The position numbers were made by a program, and so were the translations under genes. The notes under the pieces were generated by a model. The model had not been told where the DNA came from. It made no database searches and saw only the letters and a list, made by a program, of their open reading frames with translations. Positions 8,052-14,910 of a DNA stretch of 19,253 bases are shown here, one piece after another. This DNA is from Bdellovibrionaceae bacterium UBA2351 (GTDB lineage Bacteria > Bdellovibrionota > Bdellovibrionia > Bdellovibrionales > Bdellovibrionaceae): NCBI GenBank assembly GCA_002344565.1, contig DDTZ01000118.1:1-19253 (forward strand), given 5' to 3'. Position 1 is the stretch's first letter. Every line of letters starts with the position of its first letter.

Positions 8052-8100
8052 ATAAACTAACGTTTATCAACCTTTAGGAAACCTCCTTTGATAAGTTAGT
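8051..8100 (-). repeat. Overlapping inverted repeats upstream of the aptamer
   Basis: On the minus strand ACTAAC-TTATCAA (8100-8088) pairs with TTGATAA-AC-GTTAGT (8070-8056), 13 pairs interrupted by a two-base bulge. Inside it, AGGA (8087-8084) can pair with TCCT (8079-8076). A second perfect repeat, GATAAAC-GTTA-GTTTATC (8068-8051), uses the 3' arm of the first, so the two cannot form together. Its last bases also reach the first base of the aptamer P1 stem. This looks like a switching module rather than a simple terminator: only a short, broken T-tract follows. Confidence 0.7.
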
Positions 8101-8311
8101 GGTTCTGCAACATCCGTTTGCTTTTCAGTCCAACTTCCATGCTGGATATGATCTAAGTCTAGGTTGAGTTGTAGAAAATATCCAGTGAAATCAATAGTTT
8201 GTATCATATTGATAACTTTGTTGATAGTCGTACAATTGGTAGACAGTTTTTCGTTTCATCTTGAAACATTTTGGACTCCGCGAGCCTCTGTTTGGGGCCC
8301 GAATTGGATTC

Positions 8312-9418
8312 CTAAGGTATACGCCGTCCTGGTGTATCTATTTTTACGATAAGGCCACGGTCAGGATCTGATTCAACCGGAAAGCCGGGGCTGTCTTCTA
8401 AACCAAAGTGATTTAACATCACCACGCGAACTACGACATCTTCAGGTCCACTTTCTTTTTCGAGCTGAATAATTTCATGATACAGATTTCGAATTTTTGT
8501 ATTTATTTGTTCAGCGGTTTTTTTTGAAACGGCCATCACACGGTAACTGTATGCTGTTGGTAGTTCCGATTTTGCGTTATTCGTAACCAGCTTATTATTT
8601 AAGTTTCCAGCTAAGCGGTAGAGCCAGTAATTAAATAATGGTACTGTCGCACGGAAATCGGTGGATGAAAATTCATGTGAAGTATTTGTGTGGATATATT
8701 TTTTACCCTGCCAAACGATAGAGTTGTTTTTTAGCAAGGCTTCGATAGCGTTATCAACTTGTTTTGTTGTTAAACTAAGGCGGCGCGCGATTAAATCCGT
8801 ACTATGAGTTTTTAATTTTTGATATTCCGTTGTTTCTATAAAATACAAAACGGCCGTGTAAATGGGCGAAGCTGCAAGAATATCGGAAAGCGATTTTATG
8901 CGATTAAGCTCACGTTTGATTTCTTCCACCTGGTCGGAAACTTTGAGTTTCTCTAGAAGGACTAAAAAATGTTGTGGTCGATAGGCGAGCAATTTCAATA
9001 TCAGTGTTGCGGGTGCTTGTGCTTCCGATTTTACAAGGCGTCGTATTTTCATCTGACTGATACCCAAATATTTAGCTAGGCCTTGATAGTTATGATTAAA
9101 GTAGTTTTCAAAAAAGTGATTTATAATGTTGAGAGCGCTCGGCGAGTCGGAGGAACTAGAAATTTTAAAACCATCGGCTAAAAAAATATCGATCGGAATA
9201 TTGCGAAAACTCGCAATATCTACCAGATCTTGCCACATCAAAATTTTTTTTCCATTTTCCCACTTCCCATAAATATTAAATGAATGCCCAAGTTTTTTGC
9301 TAATTTGCGTTTGTGATAATTTTCCCCTTAAACCATGTAGAATTACATTTTCAAGCTGCTTCAGCTCTTTCTGTGAGAGAAGTTTTCGTAGATCAATGTC
9401 GACCGGATTGTAGTCCAC
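8312..9418 (-). CDS. TIGR02147/DUF4423-type transcriptional regulator with N-terminal HTH
   Basis: This is a 368-residue putative DNA-binding regulator. Residues of about 35-75 form an XRE-type helix-turn-helix (LSQTQISKKLGHSFNIYGKWE). The central part SPIYTAVLYFIETTEYQKLK, then IARRLSLTTKQVDNAIEALL and a short turn-and-strand, is a winged-helix pattern. The C-terminal half, with YRVMAVSKKTAEQINTKIRN and VVVRVVMLNHFGLED, matches the TIGR02147/DUF4423 family as I know it, which is abundant in Bdellovibrio and Fibrobacter. Start codon is GTG at 9418, with AGGAG (minus strand, 9429-9425) five bases upstream. It is divergent from the ThiF-methyltransferase operon across 119 bp and is a natural candidate for its regulator. 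The riboswitch RNA lies downstream on the same strand. Confidence 0.75.
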   Translation of the reverse strand: MDYNPVDIDLRKLLSQKELKQLENVILHGLRGKLSQTQISKKLGHSFNIYGKWENGKKILMWQDLVDIASFRNIPIDIFLADGFKISSSSDSPSALNIINHFFENYFNHNYQGLAKYLGISQMKIRRLVKSEAQAPATLILKLLAYRPQHFLVLLEKLKVSDQVEEIKRELNRIKSLSDILAASPIYTAVLYFIETTEYQKLKTHSTDLIARRLSLTTKQVDNAIEALLKNNSIVWQGKKYIHTNTSHEFSSTDFRATVPLFNYWLYRLAGNLNNKLVTNNAKSELPTAYSYRVMAVSKKTAEQINTKIRNLYHEIIQLEKESGPEDVVVRVVMLNHFGLEDSPGFPVESDPDRGLIVKIDTPGRRIP

Positions 9419-9537
9419 CTGGGCTCCTGGTTTATATAAGCTAATTGTGTAAAAACGTTTTCAAATATAGCTCAAGAAATTGTAATCGTGCCTAATTTAG
9501 GCTGGTAGCAGATGGGAATGCAATGTAAAATTTTTTT
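9419..9537. promoter_or_regulatory. Divergent promoter region between the regulator and the ThiF-like gene
   Basis: The 119 bp contain two palindromes, AAAACGTTTT (9452-9461) and GCCTAATTTAGGC (9490-9502). For the plus strand, TAAAAT at 9526-9531 is a candidate -10 whose start site would fall at about 9538, exactly the ATG. For the minus strand, TTGAAA (9464-9459) is a candidate -35 with TTATAT (9439-9434) as a loosely spaced -10. The minus-strand gene has a good Shine-Dalgarno; the plus-strand gene has none. Confidence 0.5.
9490..9502. promoter_or_regulatory. Perfect 6-1-6 palindrome, possible operator
   Basis: GCCTAA and TTAGGC flank a single central T. Relative to the predicted start site at 9538 it spans about -48 to -36. 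A bound regulator there would sit against the -35 region of the ThiF operon. The likely protein is the divergent TIGR02147-type regulator; that is inference from position only. Confidence 0.45.
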
Positions 9538-10407
9538 ATGTCTGGGGCGTTTGAATATAAAGAAGCATTTAGTCGTAATTTGGGATGGGTAACTCCCGAA
9601 GAGCAGCAGTCTCTAAGGCGTGCGCGAATAGCAATCGGCGGTGCCGGTGGCGTTGGCGGAATTCATTTGATCACTCTAGTTCGTTTAGGAATAACAAATT
9701 TTCATTTGGCTGATCCTGATATATTTGAATTGAAAAATTTTAATCGGCAGTACGGTGCGGACATGACCTCATTAGGAAAGTCCAAATGTGAAGTTATGCT
9801 CAAGCGAGCGCAAGAAATTAATCCAGAAGTAAAAGCTAAACTATTTTCTAATGGTATCACCAAGGAAAACGTCAGCGAATTTTTAGACGGTGTAGATATT
9901 TATATTGATGGCTTAGATATTTTTGCGATGGACGTGCGCGAATATATTTTTCCGGAATGTAATAAAAGAAATATTCCATGCGTAACCGTAGCCCCAATTG
10001 GAATGGGTGCATCTGTCATGTGTTTTACAAAAAAAAGTATTTCGTTCGAAGACTATTTTGGTGTGGCCGGAAGGTCGCCAATTGAAAAAACAGTTCGGTT
10101 TGTTTTAGGAATGTCGCCATCTTTAATTCATATGAAGGCGTTGATTGCTAAAGAGTATTCTAACTTAAATGAACAGCGTGCGGCCTCTACGCCAATGGGA
10201 TGTGTAATGGCATCGGGTATGATGGGAACTGAAGTCCTGAAACTGATTCTAAAACGGGGACCCGTAACAATTGCGCCCTCGGTCGTTCACTATGATGGGT
10301 ATTCCTATAAATTGAGAAAAACCAATCTGTGGTTGGGCTACAGAAACCCAATCTTTCAAATAAAACTTTGGATAATGAAATCTATCTTGAATAAGATGGG
10401 TCAATAA
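9538..10407 (+). CDS. ThiF/MoeB/E1-like adenylyltransferase family protein
   Basis: This 289-residue protein has the ubiquitin-activating (ThiF/MoeB/E1) Rossmann fold. It shows the nucleotide loop GGAGGVGG at residues 34-41, the second-strand acidic pair DPD (59-61), the NFNRQ motif (67-71) that contacts ATP, a GKSK segment, and the DGLD loop where the catalytic aspartate usually sits. Family members adenylate the C-terminus of a small protein or a carboxylate. I see no paired CxxC zinc motifs, so it is not a classical MoeB or ThiF, and no ubiquitin-like or sulfur-carrier gene lies nearby. The C-terminus ends in a basic, hydrophobic stretch (FQIKLWIMKSILNK) that might touch a membrane. No Shine-Dalgarno is visible, since a T-run precedes the ATG. 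One base separates it from the methyltransferase gene, with which it must form an operon. Substrate unknown. Confidence 0.85.
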   Translation: MSGAFEYKEAFSRNLGWVTPEEQQSLRRARIAIGGAGGVGGIHLITLVRLGITNFHLADPDIFELKNFNRQYGADMTSLGKSKCEVMLKRAQEINPEVKAKLFSNGITKENVSEFLDGVDIYIDGLDIFAMDVREYIFPECNKRNIPCVTVAPIGMGASVMCFTKKSISFEDYFGVAGRSPIEKTVRFVLGMSPSLIHMKALIAKEYSNLNEQRAASTPMGCVMASGMMGTEVLKLILKRGPVTIAPSVVHYDGYSYKLRKTNLWLGYRNPIFQIKLWIMKSILNKMGQ

Positions 10408-10408
10408 T

Positions 10409-11068
10409 ATGGTTAATGATAAATTAGAAAAAGTTAAGAATGCCTATAATTCATTTACTTGGTGGTATGATCTTAGAGGTTTTTTTATTTTAAAGTTGGC
10501 CTATCGCGATACTCTTATGCGGCAAGTTCGATTTTTTTCGCAGAATACAGAAGGGCACCATTTAGAGGCCGCGATCGGCACGGGAACGCTAACACATATG
10601 GTGTACCTGTATAGCGTTTACATTCTTAGGAAAAGCAGATGGACTGGCTTTGGCTTTGACTATTCTGACGAAATGTTAAGTGGCGCTAAGAAGCGTTTTA
10701 AAATGGAAGATTTTAAACTAATCAATGCCGATGTTGGCAATTTGCAATTTAAGAATGACGAGTTTGATACTATTAGTGTTGCAAACTCGTTACATTGTTT
10801 TCCAGATCTGGATTTGGCGTTGAAGGAACTTTTTCGAGTGTTGAAACCACACGGACGCATCTATATTAACGTGATCTTGCATCCAGTAGGCAACGGCGTG
10901 CTCGCGCGAATAGCTCGTCGTGTGAATAGCTGGGGGATGAAAAAAGGGATTCTATATAAACCGTATTATCAAAATGAAATTATGGACGCTTTTAACATGT
11001 GCGGGTTCAGAATACGTTTCACTGAGCGGGTGGGAAATAGTCTGAACCTGATTGCTGAAAAACCCTAA
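10409..11068 (+). CDS. Class I SAM-dependent methyltransferase (UbiE-like)
   Basis: This is a 219-residue methyltransferase of the Rossmann class. Motif I is HLEAAIGTGTLT (about residues 51-62), the acidic end of the second strand is GFGFDYSDEML, motif II is INADVGNL, and motif IV/V includes ISVANSLHCF and LKELFRVLKPHGRIYINV. This is the pattern of the UbiE/Methyltransf_11 group. The N-terminal segment FTWWYDLRGFFILKLAY is aromatic and hydrophobic, which suggests a lipid or other hydrophobic substrate. It is co-transcribed with the ThiF-like gene. One attractive idea is that the ThiF protein activates a carboxylate and this enzyme methylates the product or a partner; this is speculation. Its stop codon overlaps the stop of the convergent gene by four bases. 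Confidence 0.88.
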   Translation: MVNDKLEKVKNAYNSFTWWYDLRGFFILKLAYRDTLMRQVRFFSQNTEGHHLEAAIGTGTLTHMVYLYSVYILRKSRWTGFGFDYSDEMLSGAKKRFKMEDFKLINADVGNLQFKNDEFDTISVANSLHCFPDLDLALKELFRVLKPHGRIYINVILHPVGNGVLARIARRVNSWGMKKGILYKPYYQNEIMDAFNMCGFRIRFTERVGNSLNLIAEKP

Positions 11069-11973
11069 GCGCCTTGGGGTTGCTTGCGCATTTTCTGAAC
11101 GCCAGTCACCACCAAGAAGCAAATAAAACCAACAGCGACACCAACGATGCCGTCAAAAAGGGTACCCACCCATACATTCGTGGCAAATGATTCTGATACA
11201 TGGTGCAGCCAAGGTAAACCATGATGGAAAATACCACCACCGACTAAGAACATGGCGGCCGTTCCGGCAACGGATAGAAACTTCATCAGTTTAGGTGCAA
11301 ACTTTAAAAGTCCATTACCTAAACCAAATTTTACCGATGAGCCTTTGGCGTTTGTTACCAAATATAAACCCATATCATCCAGTTTTACAATCAATGCTAC
11401 AAAGCCATAAACACCAATTGTCATCACTAATGCGATACCGCTTAAGACTCCGGCTTGAATGGTTAGACTAGATTCTTGAACCGTTCCTAAGGTTATGGCG
11501 ATGATTTCTGCTGATAAAATAAAATCGGTGCGTACCGCGCCTTTAATTTTATCTTTTTCCATTTCCAACATTTTTTCAGGAGTCATTGCTAGGTGTTCGC
11601 GATGTTGGTCGTGGTGTTTTTTGTCGTCTTCTTTTGAATGAAAAATCACGTGCCAAACTTTTTCGAATCCTTCAAAGCATAAGTACGCACCGCCAATCAT
11701 TAGAAGGGGCGTAATCAAAGCGGGCATAAACATACTGATGACTAATGCCAAAGGAACTAAAATCACCTTATTTATGAGTGAACCTTTGCAGACTGCCCAG
11801 ACGATAGGAAGTTCGCGATCGGCTTTGACGCCGATGACTTGCTGGGCATTCAGTGCTAGGTCGTCGCCTAATACGCCCGAGGTTTTTTTTGCAGCGACTT
11901 TCGTTAAAACAGAAACGTCATCTAAAATTGTTGCAATATCATCGAGTAATGTAAGTAAACTTGAACCAGCCAT
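11065..11973 (-). CDS. yedI: DUF808 / YedI family inner membrane protein
   Basis: This 302-residue multi-pass membrane protein opens with AGSSLLTLLDDIATILDDVS, followed by KKTSGVLGDDLALNAQQV, GVKADRELPIVWAVCKGS and NKVILVPLALVIS. These are signatures of the DUF808/YedI family. A cytoplasmic His/Lys/Asp-rich loop lies at about residues 112-140, followed by KIKGAVRTDFILSAEIIAI. Several hydrophobic helices follow, with PWLHH near the C-terminus. The family's function is unknown. AAGGAAGG on the minus strand just upstream of the ATG sets the start, and a strong promoter lies at 12022-11995. It converges on the methyltransferase, with the two stop codons overlapping and no terminator between. Confidence 0.9.
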   Translation of the reverse strand: MAGSSLLTLLDDIATILDDVSVLTKVAAKKTSGVLGDDLALNAQQVIGVKADRELPIVWAVCKGSLINKVILVPLALVISMFMPALITPLLMIGGAYLCFEGFEKVWHVIFHSKEDDKKHHDQHREHLAMTPEKMLEMEKDKIKGAVRTDFILSAEIIAITLGTVQESSLTIQAGVLSGIALVMTIGVYGFVALIVKLDDMGLYLVTNAKGSSVKFGLGNGLLKFAPKLMKFLSVAGTAAMFLVGGGIFHHGLPWLHHVSESFATNVWVGTLFDGIVGVAVGFICFLVVTGVQKMRKQPQGA

Positions 11974-11994
11974 AACCTTCCTTTGCTGGTTCCG

Positions 11995-12022
11995 ATCATA
12001 GCAAGGGCGGTTATGGCTTCAA
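11995..12022 (-). promoter_or_regulatory. Promoter of the YedI-like gene
   Basis: On the minus strand TTGAAG (12022-12017) and TATGAT (12000-11995) are separated by 16 bases. Both boxes are five-sixths or near matches to sigma-70 consensus. The ATG follows about 21 bases after the -10, with the Shine-Dalgarno in between. This gives the YedI gene its own start, independent of the hydrolase upstream. Confidence 0.65.
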
Positions 12023-12052
12023 GGAAAATCTATTTAGATCTAACAATATGCT

Positions 12053-13378
12053 TTATGGATTAGCACCCACGGCTTGAGCGCGCTCATACTTGTACGCGTT
12101 TAGAATCACTTCAACTAAATCAAACGGTCTTTCGTTTGGTAAGAAGTGGGTCGCTGCGACTCCCGTCTCGGCATCTGTCTTTAACATAATTGGCTTGGAT
12201 GAAATAGACTCAATGATTGGCTTAGAATCCGCCGGCGTGATTAATTTGTCAGAATCACCGAAAATCATTGTCGTTTTTTCTTTTACAGCATCGGAAAGAT
12301 GTTTGATTTTAATCGGTGCTTTTTGATTTACCAACCCAAATCCATTGTCAAAGTCTGCTAGGTTCATATTCACATCGTACAGTGGTAAATTATCATAGCC
12401 ATGGCGACTAATATCAGAACCCTTTAGTCCTTCGGCAATTTCCATTGTCACTTCCGTTAAAAACATTCGAGTAACTTCTTCGCTGAGCTCTAAACCGACT
12501 TCTTGTTTTGTTTTCATCACTTGGTGATTATTCACGCTATTACGCAAAAGAGGATCAGCCACGCGGTTAGTTTGGCGTCTGATAATATTACGTAATTGTA
12601 CGGCAAATGTCTCTACAAATTGGCCCACTCCGGGGATTAGGATGAATGGGTTATAGACTTGTTTATCAACCATCGAGTCGACTTTCCAACTATCATAACC
12701 GTTAGATGAAATATGCTGAATCAACTGATTATCAAATAGACCAGTTGCTAGAGCTAGCGACGAAACAGCAAAGCCGCGCGAGTGCCCAAGAAGGATAAAC
12801 TTTTCAGGTTTTGGAATTTCTAATCTAATAACTTCTGCTAAAGCCAGACCATCTTCGACAGGACTTGGTGATCTTAAGTGTCGTTTTCTAGTTTGCAGAG
12901 TACGTAATAAAGTGTGGCCCGCATTTGCGCCGTCCATACCAATAACTCTGAATCCCATAGTCACAAGAACTTTGGTCATCGTTCTAAAATAGATAGCGGA
13001 TTCCGCAAACCCATGTTGTAGAACGATAGTTGATTTATACTTGCCGTTGGCTGGTTCTACCACATGATAACTGACTGTGTATTTAGTGCCATTGATTGTT
13101 TGGCGTTCGAAAGATTTTTCAGCATAGCGATATTCGACATGATTGTTGTTTTCAACCATGCTTTGCCAACGCTCAGGTATTGCAACCTCTTTTGCTTTTC
13201 CAAGTTCATGATTAAGGTCCCAAACGTCGAGCTTTACACTTTCAATTTTGGTCTTAGCAAGTGGAACCGCGTGTTTTGAATACACGCTTAGACAGGCCGG
13301 TGAGCCGGCAAATGCAGAACTAGCGATGGTGATAGTAAGTACAACAGATAGTAGTGTAGTTTTGGTAAGTGTTTTCAT
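12053..13378 (-). CDS. Secreted alpha/beta hydrolase
   Basis: This 441-residue protein has a signal peptide cleaved after SSAFA. Its core is an alpha/beta hydrolase: an oxyanion strand STIVLQHGFAES near residue 120, the nucleophile elbow LLGHSRGFA with Ser200, an acid in FGDSDKLITP (Asp375 or Asp377), and a histidine in ATHFLPNERPFDL (His411). All members of the triad are present. Between the nucleophile and the acid lies an unusually long insert (about residues 220-350), likely a lid domain. The combination suggests an esterase or lipase acting in the periplasm or outside the cell; the substrate is not evident. I see no strong Shine-Dalgarno before the ATG. It is probably a single gene; the neighbour on the same strand (YedI-like) has its own promoter. 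Confidence 0.88.
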   Translation of the reverse strand: MKTLTKTTLLSVVLTITIASSAFAGSPACLSVYSKHAVPLAKTKIESVKLDVWDLNHELGKAKEVAIPERWQSMVENNNHVEYRYAEKSFERQTINGTKYTVSYHVVEPANGKYKSTIVLQHGFAESAIYFRTMTKVLVTMGFRVIGMDGANAGHTLLRTLQTRKRHLRSPSPVEDGLALAEVIRLEIPKPEKFILLGHSRGFAVSSLALATGLFDNQLIQHISSNGYDSWKVDSMVDKQVYNPFILIPGVGQFVETFAVQLRNIIRRQTNRVADPLLRNSVNNHQVMKTKQEVGLELSEEVTRMFLTEVTMEIAEGLKGSDISRHGYDNLPLYDVNMNLADFDNGFGLVNQKAPIKIKHLSDAVKEKTTMIFGDSDKLITPADSKPIIESISSKPIMLKTDAETGVAATHFLPNERPFDLVEVILNAYKYERAQAVGANP

Positions 13379-13534
13379 AGTGGCTTTTTAAATTACAAAT
13401 TGCGGTCCAAAGTGAGGTTTCGCTGCCAGTCTCTAACTCATTTTAAAAGGTCCTCGCCGGCGGCAAAGCCTTATAAATATTGAGTTTTTGCTACTAAATG
13501 ACGAAAAAGGCCGACGCTGCGACAATCAAAGTAT

Positions 13535-14383
13535 TTACTCTTGAACGTTTTTAATAAATGTATTTAGCCAGTTAGACCACGTCTCTTGATTCTTCCAATA
13601 TATATAAAGAGAGTGTTGCCAGAAGCCTTTCTTAGGGCCAGATCGAATGACGAGGCCTTGTTCCATAGGTTCATTCATATAAGAGATAGGCAAAAAAGCA
13701 ATGCCGTAACCATCAATCACCGAGCGTATGACGGACGAAATAAAATCAGACTCAATGATCGGTCGATAGTTATGACGTGGAAGGCTGCTGAGGTAACCTT
13801 CGGTTTCGTCTCGTAGGATGGTTTCTTTGCCCGGTAGAATAATGTTGTTTTCATTAGCTTTGTGAACCTGAGATTGAAACATGTTTACGGGCATATTGAT
13901 TTCGTCAAATAGTGACCAATCTCGAAACTGTGAAAGTCTGCGATCTGTAATTAGCAAATCTGACACGGACAAAATTTCAGTGTCGCCATCATCAAGTGAA
14001 TGGACGCGGAAGAGTTCGATTCTTAAGTTTGAGTTCCTTTTTTTCTCGGTTTGAAAAGCGGTTTCTAGAAATAAAGAAGGCTCAACGTTTGAGGAAACCG
14101 CAATACGTAATTTCTTAGAATGATCTTTCTCGTGGAAGCGAGAAACAAGTTCGCTCGTGCCTTGAAAGAGTCGAGCTGTTTGAGCGTAGAGTCTTTGTCC
14201 CCAATCGGTTAGAACGATATTGCGCCCCTTCTTTTCGATAAGTTTAAATCCTAGTTGCTGCTCTAAAGTCTTGATTTGGATACTTAGTGAAGGTTGGGAG
14301 AGTCTTAGATGCTCGGCGGCTTTAGTGATACTGTTAAATCGAGCGACCTCATAAAAGTAATAAACGTGATTATAGTTCACCAT
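13535..14383 (-). CDS. LysR-family transcriptional regulator (NhaR-like N-terminus)
   Basis: This is a 282-residue LysR-type regulator. The N-terminal winged helix reads YYFYEVARFNSITKAAEHLR, then LSQPSLSIQIKTLEQQLGFK, which is diagnostic. The MVNYNHVYYFY opening resembles NhaR-type members. The C-terminal effector domain starts at about residue 90 and includes DGYGIAFLPISYM. I start at the ATG at 14383 because the family normally begins just before NYNHVYYF. A longer reading from 14425 would add 14 Cys-rich residues with no better ribosome-binding site; neither start has a clear one. It is divergent from the HPF-like gene, which may be a target, or the region may serve autoregulation. The effector is unknown. 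Confidence 0.9.
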   Translation of the reverse strand: MVNYNHVYYFYEVARFNSITKAAEHLRLSQPSLSIQIKTLEQQLGFKLIEKKGRNIVLTDWGQRLYAQTARLFQGTSELVSRFHEKDHSKKLRIAVSSNVEPSLFLETAFQTEKKRNSNLRIELFRVHSLDDGDTEILSVSDLLITDRRLSQFRDWSLFDEINMPVNMFQSQVHKANENNIILPGKETILRDETEGYLSSLPRHNYRPIIESDFISSVIRSVIDGYGIAFLPISYMNEPMEQGLVIRSGPKKGFWQHSLYIYWKNQETWSNWLNTFIKNVQE

Positions 14384-14507
14384 ATTGGTTAAACGTACTT
14401 GAGTGTAACATAGATGTAAACACATTTATAAATTAAATGATAAACATAAAAATTATATATTTTTTTTATGTGTTAAAAAGAGCGACTATAGGTTCACAGG
14501 AGGCAAA
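14384..14507. promoter_or_regulatory. AT-rich divergent region between the LysR and HPF-like genes
   Basis: This 124-bp stretch is very AT-rich. It holds an imperfect dyad beginning GTGTAACATAG and ending GTAAACAC (14403-14423), with the T-N11-A spacing expected of LysR sites, and separated inverted repeats AACACAT (14419-14425) and ATGTGTT (14468-14474). The HPF-like gene has a strong AGGAGG at 14498-14503. No clean sigma-70 pair stands out. Confidence 0.4.
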
Positions 14508-14870
14508 ATGAAAATTCAAGTTCACTATAAAAATATAGCGATGTCTGAATCTATTAACAACTTTGTGAAAAGCGAGTTAGAGGGTCTATTCCAAAAATAT
14601 CGTGCACATACACCTTCCGTGGATGTTTACATTGAAAGCATTCGAGCACGTACCCCAAATCGCCATCCTATTTTTTCGTGTGAGTTTATTTATAAAACCG
14701 GCCAAGATCGATCTGCTCAGAAGATTGTAAGGGAAGGTCGGGACCTTTTTATGCTCATTAGTGATTCTATCACTGTGGTAGAGCAAAGAATGGCAGAACT
14801 ATCTGCTCGAAAAGCTGATCACCGTCGTTATCAACGTCGAGACGCGCGCATGGCAGCTAGAGTGTACTAA
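14508..14870 (+). CDS. hpf: HPF/RaiA-family ribosome hibernation factor
   Basis: This 120-residue protein is of the S30AE (HPF/YfiA) family. The beta-alpha-beta start MKIQVHYKNIAMSESINNF, then VKSELEGLFQKY, the strand VDVYIESIRAR and the segment IVREGRDLFMLISDSITVVE match the family layout. The C-terminal tail is strongly basic (ARKADHRRYQRRDARMAAR), suiting rRNA contact. Its length is close to RaiA/short HPF and too short for the long HPF form with a dimerisation domain. Such factors bind the 30S A/P region and silence ribosomes in starvation. For a predator with a non-growing attack phase, this is a fitting role. It has a strong AGGAGG Shine-Dalgarno and its own terminator, so it is monocistronic. 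Confidence 0.82.
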   Translation: MKIQVHYKNIAMSESINNFVKSELEGLFQKYRAHTPSVDVYIESIRARTPNRHPIFSCEFIYKTGQDRSAQKIVREGRDLFMLISDSITVVEQRMAELSARKADHRRYQRRDARMAARVY

Positions 14871-14910
14871 CTTAACGAAATCTTTACCGTCTTATAGACG
14901 TCCCTTTACG

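Larger units (their letters stand above)
7834..8196 (-). ncRNA. Stand-alone structured RNA containing a cyclic-di-GMP-I riboswitch (merRNA-like)
   Basis: Read on the minus strand, this gene-free region contains, in order: an inverted repeat (8178-8185 with 8142-8149), a long hairpin (8100-8056), a GEMM-I aptamer (8051-7960) and an intrinsic terminator with eight consecutive T (7880-7834). No gene follows on the same strand before the terminator, and the next gene downstream is on the opposite strand. The aptamer therefore appears to sit in its own RNA rather than in an mRNA leader. B. bacteriovorus is known to make a very abundant RNA of this class in attack phase (merRNA), and this may be its counterpart; I cannot test orthology. 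The 5' end is a guess, based on TATGAT at 8208-8203 as a -10 with no good -35. The RNA could instead come from read-through of the regulator gene upstream, which ends at 8312. Confidence 0.65.

Noticed and set aside
8252..8266. GTTTCA-AGA-TGAAAC hairpin after the regulator gene, as its terminator.
   Set aside because: On the minus strand it is followed by GAAAAAC, with no T-run; on the plus strand only four T follow. It is unlikely to terminate.
8164..8352. Plus-strand 62-codon frame with a strongly hydrophobic stretch.
   Set aside because: It starts with TTG, has no ribosome-binding site, overlaps the end of the minus-strand regulator gene and lies opposite the putative 5' end of the riboswitch RNA.
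13379..13534. Second riboswitch suspected because of GGCGGCAAAGCC in the gap between the LysR and hydrolase genes.
   Set aside because: The GGACGCAAAG block, the GAAA hairpin and the 3' partner are missing on both strands. I see only a GC-rich patch without a clear structure there.
14384..14425. Longer N-terminus for the LysR-family regulator.
   Set aside because: It adds residues not found before NYNHVYYF in the family and has no Shine-Dalgarno; the extra codons overlap the likely operator region.
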